Positions 37,077 through 45,349 of a stretch of 64,000 nucleotides of DNA are shown in pieces. The position numbers were made by a program, and so were the translations under genes. Position 1 is the stretch's first letter; each line of letters opens with the position of its first letter. The stretch is from an uncultured Burkholderiales bacterium (GTDB taxonomy: Bacteria; Pseudomonadota; Gammaproteobacteria; Burkholderiales; Burkholderiaceae_C): NCBI GenBank assembly GCA_903933115.1, contig CAIZIT010000063.1, positions 118,599-182,598 of the forward strand, in the 5' to 3' direction. A model generated the notes under the pieces. It saw only the letters and a program-made list of their open reading frames with translations. It had not been told where the DNA came from and did no database searches.

Positions 37077-38237
37077 TTAAATGATTCGCTTTCCAAAGCT
37101 CCAAGCCGATTTGACAACGGCATGCACTTTCTGAGTAGAAATATTTACAAAATGTGCATGCATTAAATCTGCGCGCAGGCCCACTTTCAGCTCACCTCGA
37201 TCGCCCAAGCCTGTGGCTTTGGCGGGGTTGTGTGTCACAGTAGCCAAGGCTTGGGGGAGGGAGTAAACCCCTTCATTGACCAAACGCATGACAGCTGCCA
37301 AGAGGCTGCTGGGTACATAATCTGAGGACAGAATGTCCAATAAACCCTCTCGCGCCAGCTCCACTGCTGCTACGTTTCCGGAGTGAGAACCTCCTCTCAC
37401 CACATTGGGCCCACCCATGACATTGAGAATATGGTGTTCATGAGCCGCTCGTGCTGCTATCAAACTGGTGGGAAATTCAGAAATGCTTGCGCGTTCTGCA
37501 GCTGCTTGCAAAACATGCTCTCTGGTGGTGTCATCGTGACTGGCTAACGAGATGCCATGGGCCTGACAATATTCAACAAAATAGGCTCTATGGGGTTCAG
37601 CATATTGGGCTTGGAGCTTGGGGGCGTTGCTGACTTGTCGTTCAAATTTTTCTTGACTCCAACCCTTCTTACCTGTGTAGTAAGTTCTTGCAGCCTCAAG
37701 ATTTTCCCATTGCCTTTGTCCTGGTGTGTGATCCATCAAAGAGATCAAGCTCAATTTGGGGTGATGGTGAAATGGTTTGAATAGATCAATGGTATTGGGA
37801 GCAGGAAGTTCACAGCGAACATGAAGGTGATGATCGGCGCGAAGAAGTTGATTTTTTTCACAAAATGAGAGGGTTTCTAAGAAGCTTGTCCAGGCTGAGC
37901 CTCTCAAGCTGTCTGTGTCGGCTTCACCCACTCCAAGTGCATCAAAAACGGTTGTGATGCCACTGGCTGCAATTTCTGCATCATGAGCTAAAAGAGCGGG
38001 CAATTCTTCCCAATTCACTTTCGGTCTTGGCATTAAGTGACGTTCCAAATTATCGGTATGAATTTCGATGAGACCCGGCATCAAATAGTCACCCTTTAAA
38101 TCAATGATCTCATCACTGTCTCTTGAGACGTCCTCTCCCAAAGATGCAATCCGTCCATCTTCCACCCTTAAATGACCCTCAACGACTTGATCGATCAAGA
38201 CCAATTTTGCGTTGATGAATGTCGTTGTTTTACTCAT
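37077..38237 (-). CDS. phnM: Alpha-D-ribose 1-methylphosphonate 5-triphosphate diphosphatase
   Basis: This amidohydrolase-superfamily enzyme of the C-P lyase pathway removes diphosphate from ribose-1-methylphosphonate-5-triphosphate. At 386 residues it shows the metal-binding PGLIEIHTDNLERHLMPRPKVNW, the HDAEIAASGITTV block, LMDHTPGQRQ and SHDDTTREHV segments, and the late GGPNVVRGGSHSGNVAA block. Its start overlaps the phnL stop by four bases. Confidence 0.96.
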   Translation of the reverse strand: MSKTTTFINAKLVLIDQVVEGHLRVEDGRIASLGEDVSRDSDEIIDLKGDYLMPGLIEIHTDNLERHLMPRPKVNWEELPALLAHDAEIAASGITTVFDALGVGEADTDSLRGSAWTSFLETLSFCEKNQLLRADHHLHVRCELPAPNTIDLFKPFHHHPKLSLISLMDHTPGQRQWENLEAARTYYTGKKGWSQEKFERQVSNAPKLQAQYAEPHRAYFVEYCQAHGISLASHDDTTREHVLQAAAERASISEFPTSLIAARAAHEHHILNVMGGPNVVRGGSHSGNVAAVELAREGLLDILSSDYVPSSLLAAVMRLVNEGVYSLPQALATVTHNPAKATGLGDRGELKVGLRADLMHAHFVNISTQKVHAVVKSAWSFGKRII

Positions 38238-38938
38238 GAGTTCTTCCTAAATTGGTTCATGTCTAAGCGCTTGGTGGCCAAAACGCTCGCAGTTTCTTGG
38301 TCATGGAAAATGCCAATAATGGCTGCGCCCTTGTCCATCGCTTTGAGGAACAGTTCGAGCACAATTCTTGAATTGGTCTTGTCCAGAGATGCAGTGGGTT
38401 CGTCTAGAAGTAATATCGGTTTTTCTTTGATTAAATTTCTGGCGATATTGATCCGTTGTTGTTCACCGCCCGAGAAAGTTGCTGGTGGCAAAGACCAAAG
38501 ACTCATTGGGATGTTCAGTTTAGAGAGGATGTCTTTGGATTGCTCTTGTGCGTCTTGCCAAACGCTTGTAGTGGTATTTTTTTCCTTGGTTAAGCTCTCA
38601 ATGACGATATCCAATGCGCTAACCCGCGGAACAACTCGTAAAAATTGACTGACATAAGCCATGTGCTTTTCTCTGAGATCGAGAATGGTTCTGGGTAGGG
38701 CTGTCGTTAAATCAACTTTTAAGTTGGCGTTGGGGGAGATCAGGATTTGACCCTTGTTGGCTAAATAATTGCCGTAAATCATTTTGAGAACAGTGCTTTT
38801 ACCCATCCCAGATGGACCATCCAGGACCAGGCATTCACCTTTGTCAACACTCAAGTTAAGTCCCTGTAGGACATTCAACATGACGCCATTTTGGCTATGA
38901 ATGGTAAAGGACTTGTCGACATCAATCAATTCAATCAT
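38234..38938 (-). CDS. phnL: C-P lyase system ATP-binding protein PhnL
   Basis: An ABC-type ATPase of the C-P lyase complex that, with PhnG, H and I, is required to make the ribose-phosphonate intermediate. Walker A is GPSGMGKST, the signature is FSGGEQQRINIARNLI, and Walker B is ILLLDEPTASLD. Length is 234 residues. It lies ten bases after phnK and overlaps phnM. Confidence 0.94.
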   Translation of the reverse strand: MIELIDVDKSFTIHSQNGVMLNVLQGLNLSVDKGECLVLDGPSGMGKSTVLKMIYGNYLANKGQILISPNANLKVDLTTALPRTILDLREKHMAYVSQFLRVVPRVSALDIVIESLTKEKNTTTSVWQDAQEQSKDILSKLNIPMSLWSLPPATFSGGEQQRINIARNLIKEKPILLLDEPTASLDKTNSRIVLELFLKAMDKGAAIIGIFHDQETASVLATKRLDMNQFRKNS

Positions 38939-38948
38939 GGCTTATGGG

Positions 38949-39743
38949 CTAAGGAGTGAGCATGGATGAAACCAGCAATTGGGTGTAGGGGTGTTGGGGA
39001 TCATCCAAGACTTGGTCGGTGAGACCTTGTTCAACAATTTTCCCGTTCTTCATAACAATCATCTTTTGTGCCAGTATTCTCGCTACAGCAAGATCGTGTG
39101 TAACAATGATTGCAGCCAAGTTCATTTGGCCAACCAGGTTGCGTAGCAAGTCGAGTAATTTGGCTTGAACTGAAACATCAAGCCCTGATGTGGGCTCATC
39201 CATGAATATCAACCTGGGGGATGTGACCAAATTGCGCGCAATTTGTAATCTTTGTCGCATGCCACCAGAGTATTGCAAAGGAGTGTCGTCAAGCCTTGAG
39301 GAATCGATTTCAACTCTTTCAAGCCACTCTGATGCAACCTTTCTTAATTTTGAATAATGTCTTTCTCCAAGACTCATCAGTCTTTCACCAATGTTTGCGC
39401 CTGCAGAAACATCCATGCGTAGACCGTCCTCAGAGTTTTGGTGAACAAAGCCCATTTCCGTGCGCGAGAGCATTCTTAAGGTTGATTCAGGAATTGTGTG
39501 TAAATTCAAAACATCTTCATTTTGTGTCGTGAAATACACTTGTCCACTGTCCGGTTGGAGTTGCGCTGCAATGGTTTTTAAAAGTGTAGATTTTCCAGAT
39601 CCAGACTCACCCACAATGGCTAAAATCTCACCGGGCCAAAGCTCAAAGGAGACTCCATCTACAGCTCTGTGATTTCCATACGACTTATAAATATCATCGA
39701 CTTTCAACAATGATTTTGTAGATAATTCTGAATACCCATTCAT
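38949..39743 (-). CDS. phnK: C-P lyase system ATP-binding protein PhnK
   Basis: An ABC ATPase that binds the PhnGHIJ core and is needed for C-P lyase turnover in cells. It has Walker A GESGSGKST, signature YSGGMRQRLQIARNLV, and Walker B RLIFMDEPTSGLD. It is 264 residues long and resembles oligopeptide-importer ATPases, as PhnK proteins do. Its start overlaps the stop of the GNAT gene placed between phnJ and phnK. Confidence 0.94.
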   Translation of the reverse strand: MNGYSELSTKSLLKVDDIYKSYGNHRAVDGVSFELWPGEILAIVGESGSGKSTLLKTIAAQLQPDSGQVYFTTQNEDVLNLHTIPESTLRMLSRTEMGFVHQNSEDGLRMDVSAGANIGERLMSLGERHYSKLRKVASEWLERVEIDSSRLDDTPLQYSGGMRQRLQIARNLVTSPRLIFMDEPTSGLDVSVQAKLLDLLRNLVGQMNLAAIIVTHDLAVARILAQKMIVMKNGKIVEQGLTDQVLDDPQHPYTQLLVSSMLTP

Positions 39744-40192
39744 ATGCTGACCCTGAAGCTGATGCCATGCTGCTCAAATTCCAAGGACTCATAAAATGAA
39801 TGTGCTTGGGTTCGCTTTGTGTTTGATGAAAGCACCAATTTATAGCATCCTAGAGACTTCGCCAGAGTCATGGCGTGATGCATCAATTGTTTTCCTAGAC
39901 CTTGATTCTGATAGTCTGTTGCAACCACAACATCCTCAACGATTGCGGAGGGTGTTCCCAAATGTCCTATGTTGTTCATTTGAAGAAAGGCATAACTTGC
40001 AACTATTTTTCTCTCTGTTTGTGTATCAAACATCACGAATAGTTTGTAAAAAGGGTAATTTTGAAAAGTATTGAACAATTCTCTTGCCGCTTCCTCACTG
40101 AGAATTTTTCCATCATCAAATGAGGGTTGTGCGTAAAGTGACAAGACACTTGGTAGGTCAAGATCTGTTGCCTCACGTATTTCAAAGCTCAT
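39740..40192 (-). CDS. GNAT acetyltransferase inside the C-P lyase operon (PhnO-like)
   Basis: A 150-residue N-acetyltransferase with the acetyl-CoA motif ATDYQNQGLGKQLMHHAM and a C-terminal block SSNTKRTQAHSFYESLEF. The latter resembles the end of PhnO, the aminoalkylphosphonate N-acetyltransferase of E. coli. It overlaps phnJ and phnK by four bases each, so it is embedded in the operon. Its likely role is acetylation of aminoalkylphosphonates before or during C-P cleavage. The symbol phnO is not assigned because similarity is judged by eye. Confidence 0.78.
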   Translation of the reverse strand: MSFEIREATDLDLPSVLSLYAQPSFDDGKILSEEAARELFNTFQNYPFYKLFVMFDTQTERKIVASYAFLQMNNIGHLGTPSAIVEDVVVATDYQNQGLGKQLMHHAMTLAKSLGCYKLVLSSNTKRTQAHSFYESLEFEQHGISFRVSI

Positions 40193-41064
40193 ATGGAATC
40201 CTGTGGGATTTGAAGCGTTGTAAGTTGATCTTGCTTGGATTGGCAGAAATCAGAATCTGAGCAGACGTGAAGTCGCTGACCCAGGTCATCTACGATGATT
40301 TCATCCAGGAAAGTATCACTCGAGCCACAAATGTTGCATTGATGATCCCACTTTTGAATTTCAAAGGGATGGTCCTCAAAGCTCAAACTTTCTACAGAAG
40401 TGTAGGGTGGGACGGCATATATTCTTTTCTCCCTACCTGCACCAAAGAGTTGCAGCGCTGAATTTTGATTCATCTTGGGATTGTCAAATTTGGGTATAGG
40501 CGAGGGAGACATGATGTAGCGATGATTGACCATCACGGGGTAATCATAGGTCGTAGCAATATGACCAAATTTGGTGATGTCTTCATAGAGCTTTACATAC
40601 ATCAAACCATACTCACCAAGTGCATGTAACTTGCGGGTTTCAGCCTCTCTAGGTTCAAGCCTTTGCATCGGTTCTGGAACAGGGACTTGATACACAAGAA
40701 TTTGTTCCTCTTTGAGTGGTAACTCTGGGATTCTGTGTCGAGTTTGTATGACAGAGGCCTCATGCGTGTGAGTTGTAGTTCGAACCCCAGTCGTATTTTT
40801 AAAAAATCGGCGAATATTGACTGCGTTGACTGTGTCGTCGCTTCCTTGATCGATGACTTTTAAGACATCGTCTTGCCCCAAAATACTTGCGGTAATTTGA
40901 ATGCCACCAGTGCCCCATCCGTATGGTAATGGCATTTCTCTTGATCCAAATGGAACCTGATAGCCTGGTATTGCTACTGCTTTCAACAAGGCTCGCCTGA
41001 TCATACGTTTGGTGCGCTCGTCTAAATATGCAAAATTGACACCTTCAGTTTCAAGGCTACTCAT
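40189..41064 (-). CDS. phnJ: Alpha-D-ribose 1-methylphosphonate 5-phosphate C-P lyase
   Basis: This radical-SAM enzyme breaks the carbon-phosphorus bond, giving methane (for methylphosphonate) and ribose cyclic phosphate. The cysteines that hold the 4Fe-4S cluster and the thiyl-radical site are present: Cys243, Cys246, Cys268 and Cys274 (CNIC...CSDSDFC). The glycine-rich N-terminal part (YGWGTGGIQIT) is intact. Its 291 residues are near the usual length. It overlaps phnI by four bases. Confidence 0.97.
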   Translation of the reverse strand: MSSLETEGVNFAYLDERTKRMIRRALLKAVAIPGYQVPFGSREMPLPYGWGTGGIQITASILGQDDVLKVIDQGSDDTVNAVNIRRFFKNTTGVRTTTHTHEASVIQTRHRIPELPLKEEQILVYQVPVPEPMQRLEPREAETRKLHALGEYGLMYVKLYEDITKFGHIATTYDYPVMVNHRYIMSPSPIPKFDNPKMNQNSALQLFGAGREKRIYAVPPYTSVESLSFEDHPFEIQKWDHQCNICGSSDTFLDEIIVDDLGQRLHVCSDSDFCQSKQDQLTTLQIPQDSI

Positions 41065-42212
41065 AACGAATCACCCATTTCTCCACTGACGCGATCCGAT
41101 TTAATCGTTGCAGCTGTCTTTCTCATTTTTCTGACCAACTCTAGTTCAGATTGAAAGTCTACATAATGAGGTAACTTCAAGTGTTGAACAAATCCTGAGG
41201 CTTCAAGACTGTCGCTGTGCGAAAGAACAAACTCTTGCATTTGAGCGGGACTTTCGATCTTTTCTCCCAATTCTTCGGCTCTGAGGGCTCGATCCACCAG
41301 ACTCATTGCCATTGTTTTCCTTTCACAGTGACCAAAGCTTAAGCCATAGCCCCTGGTGAACTGTGCAGGTGCGGTTTTGCTGCCTGCAAATTGGTTGATC
41401 ATTTCACATTCAGTAATTTTGATGTCACCGATAGATACTTCAAGTCCGAGCTCTTCAATTTCAACAGTGATTTCCACTTGTCCAACCCTTATCTCGCCAA
41501 CAAAGGGGTGGGTGTGAGAGTAGCCGCGCTGCGTGGAGTAGGCCATCGAGAGTAAAAAACCCTCGTCGGCACGTGCCAGATTTTGAAGTCTCGTAGCCCT
41601 AGATGCGGGAAATGTCAGCGGTTCACGAGTTAAATCAACGGTTTTTTCAAGAGGATTCAAGGGAGGTGTTGGTTCTATCAAACCTTCATCATTGAGCAAG
41701 TCCATGACTCTTGGATAAATTGACGGTGCAGTCGTTTTGCAAGAATTCAAGGTTTTCAACGGGTCTGAGCTAAGAGTTGACTGAGCCTCCTTGTCCGCTT
41801 CGCTCTCAGCCAACAATGAAAAGTCCAAGAGCCGCTGCGTGTAGTCGTAAGTTGCGCCTAACAATTGTCCGCCCGGAATATCTTTGAAAGTTGCTGAAAT
41901 TCTCCGCTCAACTTCCATCTCTTGAGAATCAAGGGGTAAAGTCTGGCCTAGTCTTGGAAGAGTCGTGCGATAAGCGCGAAGTAAAAAAATGGCTTCAACC
42001 AAATCGCCGTTGGATTGCTTGATGGCAAGTGCAGCCAGCTCGGGATCATAAAGCGAGCCCTCTGACATCACTCTGTTAACAGCAAGCTTAAGTTGCTCCT
42101 GAATTTGTTTGACTTCTAGTTCGGCAACACTCTTATCGCCTCGCCTTTGCTCTGCTAGGCGTTCATAACTTTTTTCGATGGCTCTTTCACCACCCTTGAC
42201 TGCTACATACAT
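41061..42212 (-). CDS. phnI: C-P lyase core subunit PhnI
   Basis: PhnI is the nucleosidase-type core subunit that, with PhnGHL, displaces adenine from ATP by phosphonate to form the ribose triphosphate adduct. At 383 residues it has the typical YVAVKGGERAIEKSYERLAEQRRGD start and a conserved central RAYRTTLPRLGQTL. The ATG at 42212 directly follows the phnH stop and uses a GGGGGAGG site inside phnH, so translation is coupled. Confidence 0.97.
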   Translation of the reverse strand: MYVAVKGGERAIEKSYERLAEQRRGDKSVAELEVKQIQEQLKLAVNRVMSEGSLYDPELAALAIKQSNGDLVEAIFLLRAYRTTLPRLGQTLPLDSQEMEVERRISATFKDIPGGQLLGATYDYTQRLLDFSLLAESEADKEAQSTLSSDPLKTLNSCKTTAPSIYPRVMDLLNDEGLIEPTPPLNPLEKTVDLTREPLTFPASRATRLQNLARADEGFLLSMAYSTQRGYSHTHPFVGEIRVGQVEITVEIEELGLEVSIGDIKITECEMINQFAGSKTAPAQFTRGYGLSFGHCERKTMAMSLVDRALRAEELGEKIESPAQMQEFVLSHSDSLEASGFVQHLKLPHYVDFQSELELVRKMRKTAATIKSDRVSGEMGDSL

Positions 42213-42854
42213 TTAAGCCTCCCCCTGAACGTATTTCAATTGAGTAGTTCTTGGTAGACCCAGTAAATGAAATCCATCACTCATATAGACATCTACACCG
42301 CAAGGGAAGTATTTTGTATTTTTATTCCAAAATTCAAGGAATATGTGGTGATCCTTTTCAAGCCAGCCATTCAAAGTAAAATTTTGTTGAGATTCAATTC
42401 CTGGTCCCCTTAATTGATAAAAGGAAGACGATTTTTCGCTTAAATTGGGAACATTGATGATGCAAGTGGCAGATCTGTCCGGGTATTGGTCAGTGCCTCG
42501 TTTTAAATTTTCTAAATTTGGTAAATCTTGAATGTGATCAATCCATAAAAAATCAGCTTGGCCAGGTGTTTCGAAAACAACGCAATCGGTGTGAAACTTT
42601 AACCACTCAGTGGCTAAATACATATGATTGGAGTTTGAACACCAAAGCGAAGTTTCACTATCCAAAAGGGCTAAAAGCATTCCAGCAATCACAGTATTGG
42701 TACCCTCGGGTGTGCAAGCATCGTGATGCACATCGACCAATCGACCTGGATAAGACAATGCCTTTAAAGCAGAGCGAAAAATCTGCTGACTAGATTGATG
42801 CTCATTGCCAAACCCTGCCGGTATATCTGATAAGTCCTTGACTCTGGTTTTCAT
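42213..42854 (-). CDS. phnH: C-P lyase core subunit PhnH
   Basis: PhnH is a structural core subunit of the PhnGHIJ complex with a PLP-transferase-like fold without cofactor. At 213 residues it carries the expected FRSALKALSYPGRLVDV and a C-terminal GVDVYMSDGFHLLGLPRTTQL. A GGAGGTG ribosome site sits before its ATG, three bases after phnG. Confidence 0.95.
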   Translation of the reverse strand: MKTRVKDLSDIPAGFGNEHQSSQQIFRSALKALSYPGRLVDVHHDACTPEGTNTVIAGMLLALLDSETSLWCSNSNHMYLATEWLKFHTDCVVFETPGQADFLWIDHIQDLPNLENLKRGTDQYPDRSATCIINVPNLSEKSSSFYQLRGPGIESQQNFTLNGWLEKDHHIFLEFWNKNTKYFPCGVDVYMSDGFHLLGLPRTTQLKYVQGEA

Positions 42855-42857
42855 TTT

Positions 42858-43346
42858 TCATTCACCTCCTGCTTCTCTTGCCAGTGTGAAGAAATCAACT
42901 TTTGTTTCTTGTGACTTCTGAGCATTGCTGTCTTTGAGATTTGCTAAGTGCATGTTGATGGGTTCGATCAACTTGGCTTCCCAAAAGTTCCATTGCAATT
43001 CATCTTGTAGCAGCGCATCAGCCAAGGACACCAAAAGAGCCTGTTTCTTAGATCGTCCTATCACGTAAGCCACGCCGACGCGATCGTGATTCTGAGAGTC
43101 TTTGATTTTGATGGCACATCGGGTGACGGTGATTTCACCCAAATTAAACGGCTCACCTGTGCCTCCCACTCGTCCCCTCACCATCATTAAGCCCGTTTCT
43201 GGTTTTCTCAGCCAAACGGGAACGTCAGGAATGTGTTCCATGAGTGCTGACTGAAGCAGTGACATTGGGGCTCGTGCCAGTAATCCCATCCAATTTGTTC
43301 TTAAAGTATGGGGTCTAGCACTTGGGGATGGTAAAGTGGAGTGCAT
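42858..43346 (-). CDS. phnG: C-P lyase core subunit PhnG
   Basis: PhnG is the first subunit of the C-P lyase complex and opens the operon phnGHIJ-GNAT-KLMCDE-PhnZ-like. At 162 residues it shows NWMGLLARAP and a later DALLQDELQW. The operon has no phnF-type repressor gene beside it. The intergenic region upstream carries a Pho-box-like repeat, so regulation by phosphate starvation is likely. Confidence 0.93.
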   Translation of the reverse strand: MHSTLPSPSARPHTLRTNWMGLLARAPMSLLQSALMEHIPDVPVWLRKPETGLMMVRGRVGGTGEPFNLGEITVTRCAIKIKDSQNHDRVGVAYVIGRSKKQALLVSLADALLQDELQWNFWEAKLIEPINMHLANLKDSNAQKSQETKVDFFTLAREAGGE

Positions 43347-43415
43347 GGTAGTGAGAACTAAATTTTTATTATTGTTTTTAACTTTTAAGTCTAATAATGA
43401 TCATATTACGTCAGT

Positions 43416-43433
43416 ATGAAATTTGGATGACAT
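43416..43433 (-). promoter_or_regulatory. Candidate Pho box before the C-P lyase operon
   Basis: On the minus strand the site is ATGTCAT-CCAA-ATTTCAT, a 7-4-7 direct repeat matching 11 of 14 PhoB consensus positions, the best of the five candidates in the window. It lies 70 bases upstream of phnG in the divergent gap shared with the DUF1045-phnN operon. Confidence 0.55.
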
Positions 43434-43455
43434 TTCCATACGCTAAAGTAGATCT

Positions 43456-44166
43456 ATGACAAACCATCAAAGCTATCGATATGCGGTTTATTTTGCCGGT
43501 GAGCCCAAGGGTGAATTCTGGCGCTTAGGCTCTAAATGGTTAGGGCGTTGTGCAACTGGCGAGAGTGTGGAGTCATTTCCAGTCAACATGGGTATTGATC
43601 CTCAATTGTTGCGAAGGATGACGAGCCAACCTAGGCGATATGGCTGGCATGCGACCTTAAAAGCGCCTTTTTCACTGCGCGATGATGTTCCATTCTTTCA
43701 ACTTGATGAGACCATAAAACGGTTAACTCAAGAATTAACAGTCTTCGATTTACCTTGTTTGGTCATCAAAAAAATGAAAAATTTTTTGGCTCTTGCGCCA
43801 CTAGAGAGCACTCAACTCCATTTGGATTTGAAAACTACGGGTTCTCGATGTGTGGAAGCCTTGCACCAATTGGCCAAGCCATTGAATGAGAGTGAAATTG
43901 CTTATCGCAAGAGTTCTGGATTGACTAAGTTAGAGGAAGGCATGATGCTTCAGTGGGGTTATCCATTCGTTCATGATCTGTTTGAGTTTCATTTCACTTT
44001 GTCGAATGGCCTAGAACAGTTTGAAGCCCATGAAGTCAAAGCACTTGAAGATGCTGCTCACCTATGGTTCAATCCCGAAATGAGGATCCGTTTTGATCGT
44101 GTATCGCTTTTTGTTGAGGATATCAAAGGAAGTGATTTTAAATTTCTAAAAGACTATTGCATTTAA
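43456..44166 (+). CDS. Phosphonate-operon protein of the DUF1045 / 2H phosphoesterase type
   Basis: A 236-residue protein of the family regularly found with phn genes. It shows RYAVYFAGEPKGEFWRLGSKWLG near the start and two HxT motifs, RRYGWHATLKAPF and EFHFTLSNG. This spacing is typical of 2H phosphoesterases, which open cyclic phosphates. A role on the cyclic ribose 1,2-phosphate formed by PhnJ (normally handled by PhnP, not seen here) is plausible but unproven. It is transcribed away from phnG and runs directly into phnN. Confidence 0.82.
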   Translation: MTNHQSYRYAVYFAGEPKGEFWRLGSKWLGRCATGESVESFPVNMGIDPQLLRRMTSQPRRYGWHATLKAPFSLRDDVPFFQLDETIKRLTQELTVFDLPCLVIKKMKNFLALAPLESTQLHLDLKTTGSRCVEALHQLAKPLNESEIAYRKSSGLTKLEEGMMLQWGYPFVHDLFEFHFTLSNGLEQFEAHEVKALEDAAHLWFNPEMRIRFDRVSLFVEDIKGSDFKFLKDYCI

Positions 44167-44168
44167 CC

Positions 44169-44738
44169 GTGAACAAGAAATTGATTTATGTAATGGGTCC
44201 ATCAGGATCGGGTAAGGACAGCATCATGAAGTGGGTGATGCTTCACAAAGGGCCTGAACTTCCCCTGCGCTGGGCTCGCCGATGTGTAACTCGACAAACC
44301 AATGATCAAGACGGTTCTGATCAGTTCATCTCCAATGGGGAGTTTGAGTACACATTGGCTCAAAATTCAATGGCCATGCATTGGGCAGCTCATGAAATCC
44401 GATACGGCATTAAAAAAATAGAGTTAGAGAGCAATAGGGAAGACGAGCTGGTTTTGATCAATGGCTCTAGGGCTTATTTCTCACAAGCAATTACGCTGTA
44501 TCCACATTTACGGGCCATTCACGTTTCAGCAAGTCATGAGACCTTAAAGAGGCGACTTTTGTCTCGAGCACGAGAGTCAGAGCATGCAATTGCCAATCGA
44601 CTTTTACGCTCAGAGCTTGTGGAGCAGTTTGAGCGGGTTGAGCACGAATCAGTGTTTAGGATAGAAAACAATGGAGAGCTTGAGCAAAGTGCACGCTTGG
44701 TTTTGAATCACTTGATGGAGATAGTTGCTGATCAATAG
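44169..44738 (+). CDS. phnN: Ribose 1,5-bisphosphate phosphokinase
   Basis: It converts ribose 1,5-bisphosphate to PRPP, the recycling step of the C-P lyase pathway. It is guanylate-kinase-like, with Walker A GPSGSGKDS near the N-terminus, the WARRCVTRQ segment, and LINGSRAYF where kinases of this type coordinate the substrate. The start is uncertain: GTG at 44169, just after the upstream stop, is chosen over TTG at 44157. It ends only five bases from the converging GNAT gene. Confidence 0.92.
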   Translation: MNKKLIYVMGPSGSGKDSIMKWVMLHKGPELPLRWARRCVTRQTNDQDGSDQFISNGEFEYTLAQNSMAMHWAAHEIRYGIKKIELESNREDELVLINGSRAYFSQAITLYPHLRAIHVSASHETLKRRLLSRARESEHAIANRLLRSELVEQFERVEHESVFRIENNGELEQSARLVLNHLMEIVADQ

Positions 44739-44743
44739 ATTAT

Positions 44744-45349
44744 TTATTTCTCATTCAATATAGCCCAACGCTCATGATCTTTCCACTTACCATTTTTTTT
44801 GATGAATTTTGGGCTGTAACCCTCCTTGATAAATCCGCAAGAGCGAGCCAATGCAAGAGATGCAAGGTTAGTAGGTTGAATGTTTGCTTCTAAGCGATGG
44901 AGCTTTAGCTTGTTAAAAGCAAATTTTGTCACCATTTTTACGGCTTGGCTCATGCAACCTTTTTTCAGATGAGGTACAAAGGCAAAGTAGATGATGTAGC
45001 TGTTTTTAAAATCAAACATAAAAATATCACGCAATTCAACGATACCCAGCATACTTTGCGTTTTTTTGTCGATGACCACGAAGGCTTTATTTTCTTCAGA
45101 CGACATTTCGCAAACATATTCTTTAAACTCTGTTGCATTTTTTGGTGCCTGTACCCATGGTTTCAATATTGCTTTGCTCAGTCGGTAATTTTTTAGGTAC
45201 TCAACTTCATCCTCTTCTTGTACAGGACGAATCTCAATTGTTGATGTTGTGATTGGTTTTTTCACTCTTTTTTTGAAAAGGGTTAATAAGGCTGGTTGAT
45301 GTGTATAAATTTCAGATGAGAATTGTGTAAAGATTGTTTGTTTCTTCAA
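44744..45349 (-). CDS. RimJ/RimL-type GNAT N-acetyltransferase
   Basis: A 201-residue protein with the RimJ-like layout. A beta strand IEIRPVQEEDEVEYL begins the fold, AFVVIDKKTQSMLGIVEL and YIIYFAFVPHLKKGCMSQAV form the acetyl-CoA region, and LEANIQPTNLASLALARSCGFIKEGY is the conserved C-terminal block. Such enzymes acetylate ribosomal proteins or small amines; the substrate here is unknown. The start overlaps the corA stop by four bases, so it belongs to the corA transcript. The region is visibly AT-rich. Confidence 0.85.
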   Translation of the reverse strand: MKKQTIFTQFSSEIYTHQPALLTLFKKRVKKPITTSTIEIRPVQEEDEVEYLKNYRLSKAILKPWVQAPKNATEFKEYVCEMSSEENKAFVVIDKKTQSMLGIVELRDIFMFDFKNSYIIYFAFVPHLKKGCMSQAVKMVTKFAFNKLKLHRLEANIQPTNLASLALARSCGFIKEGYSPKFIKKNGKWKDHERWAILNEK

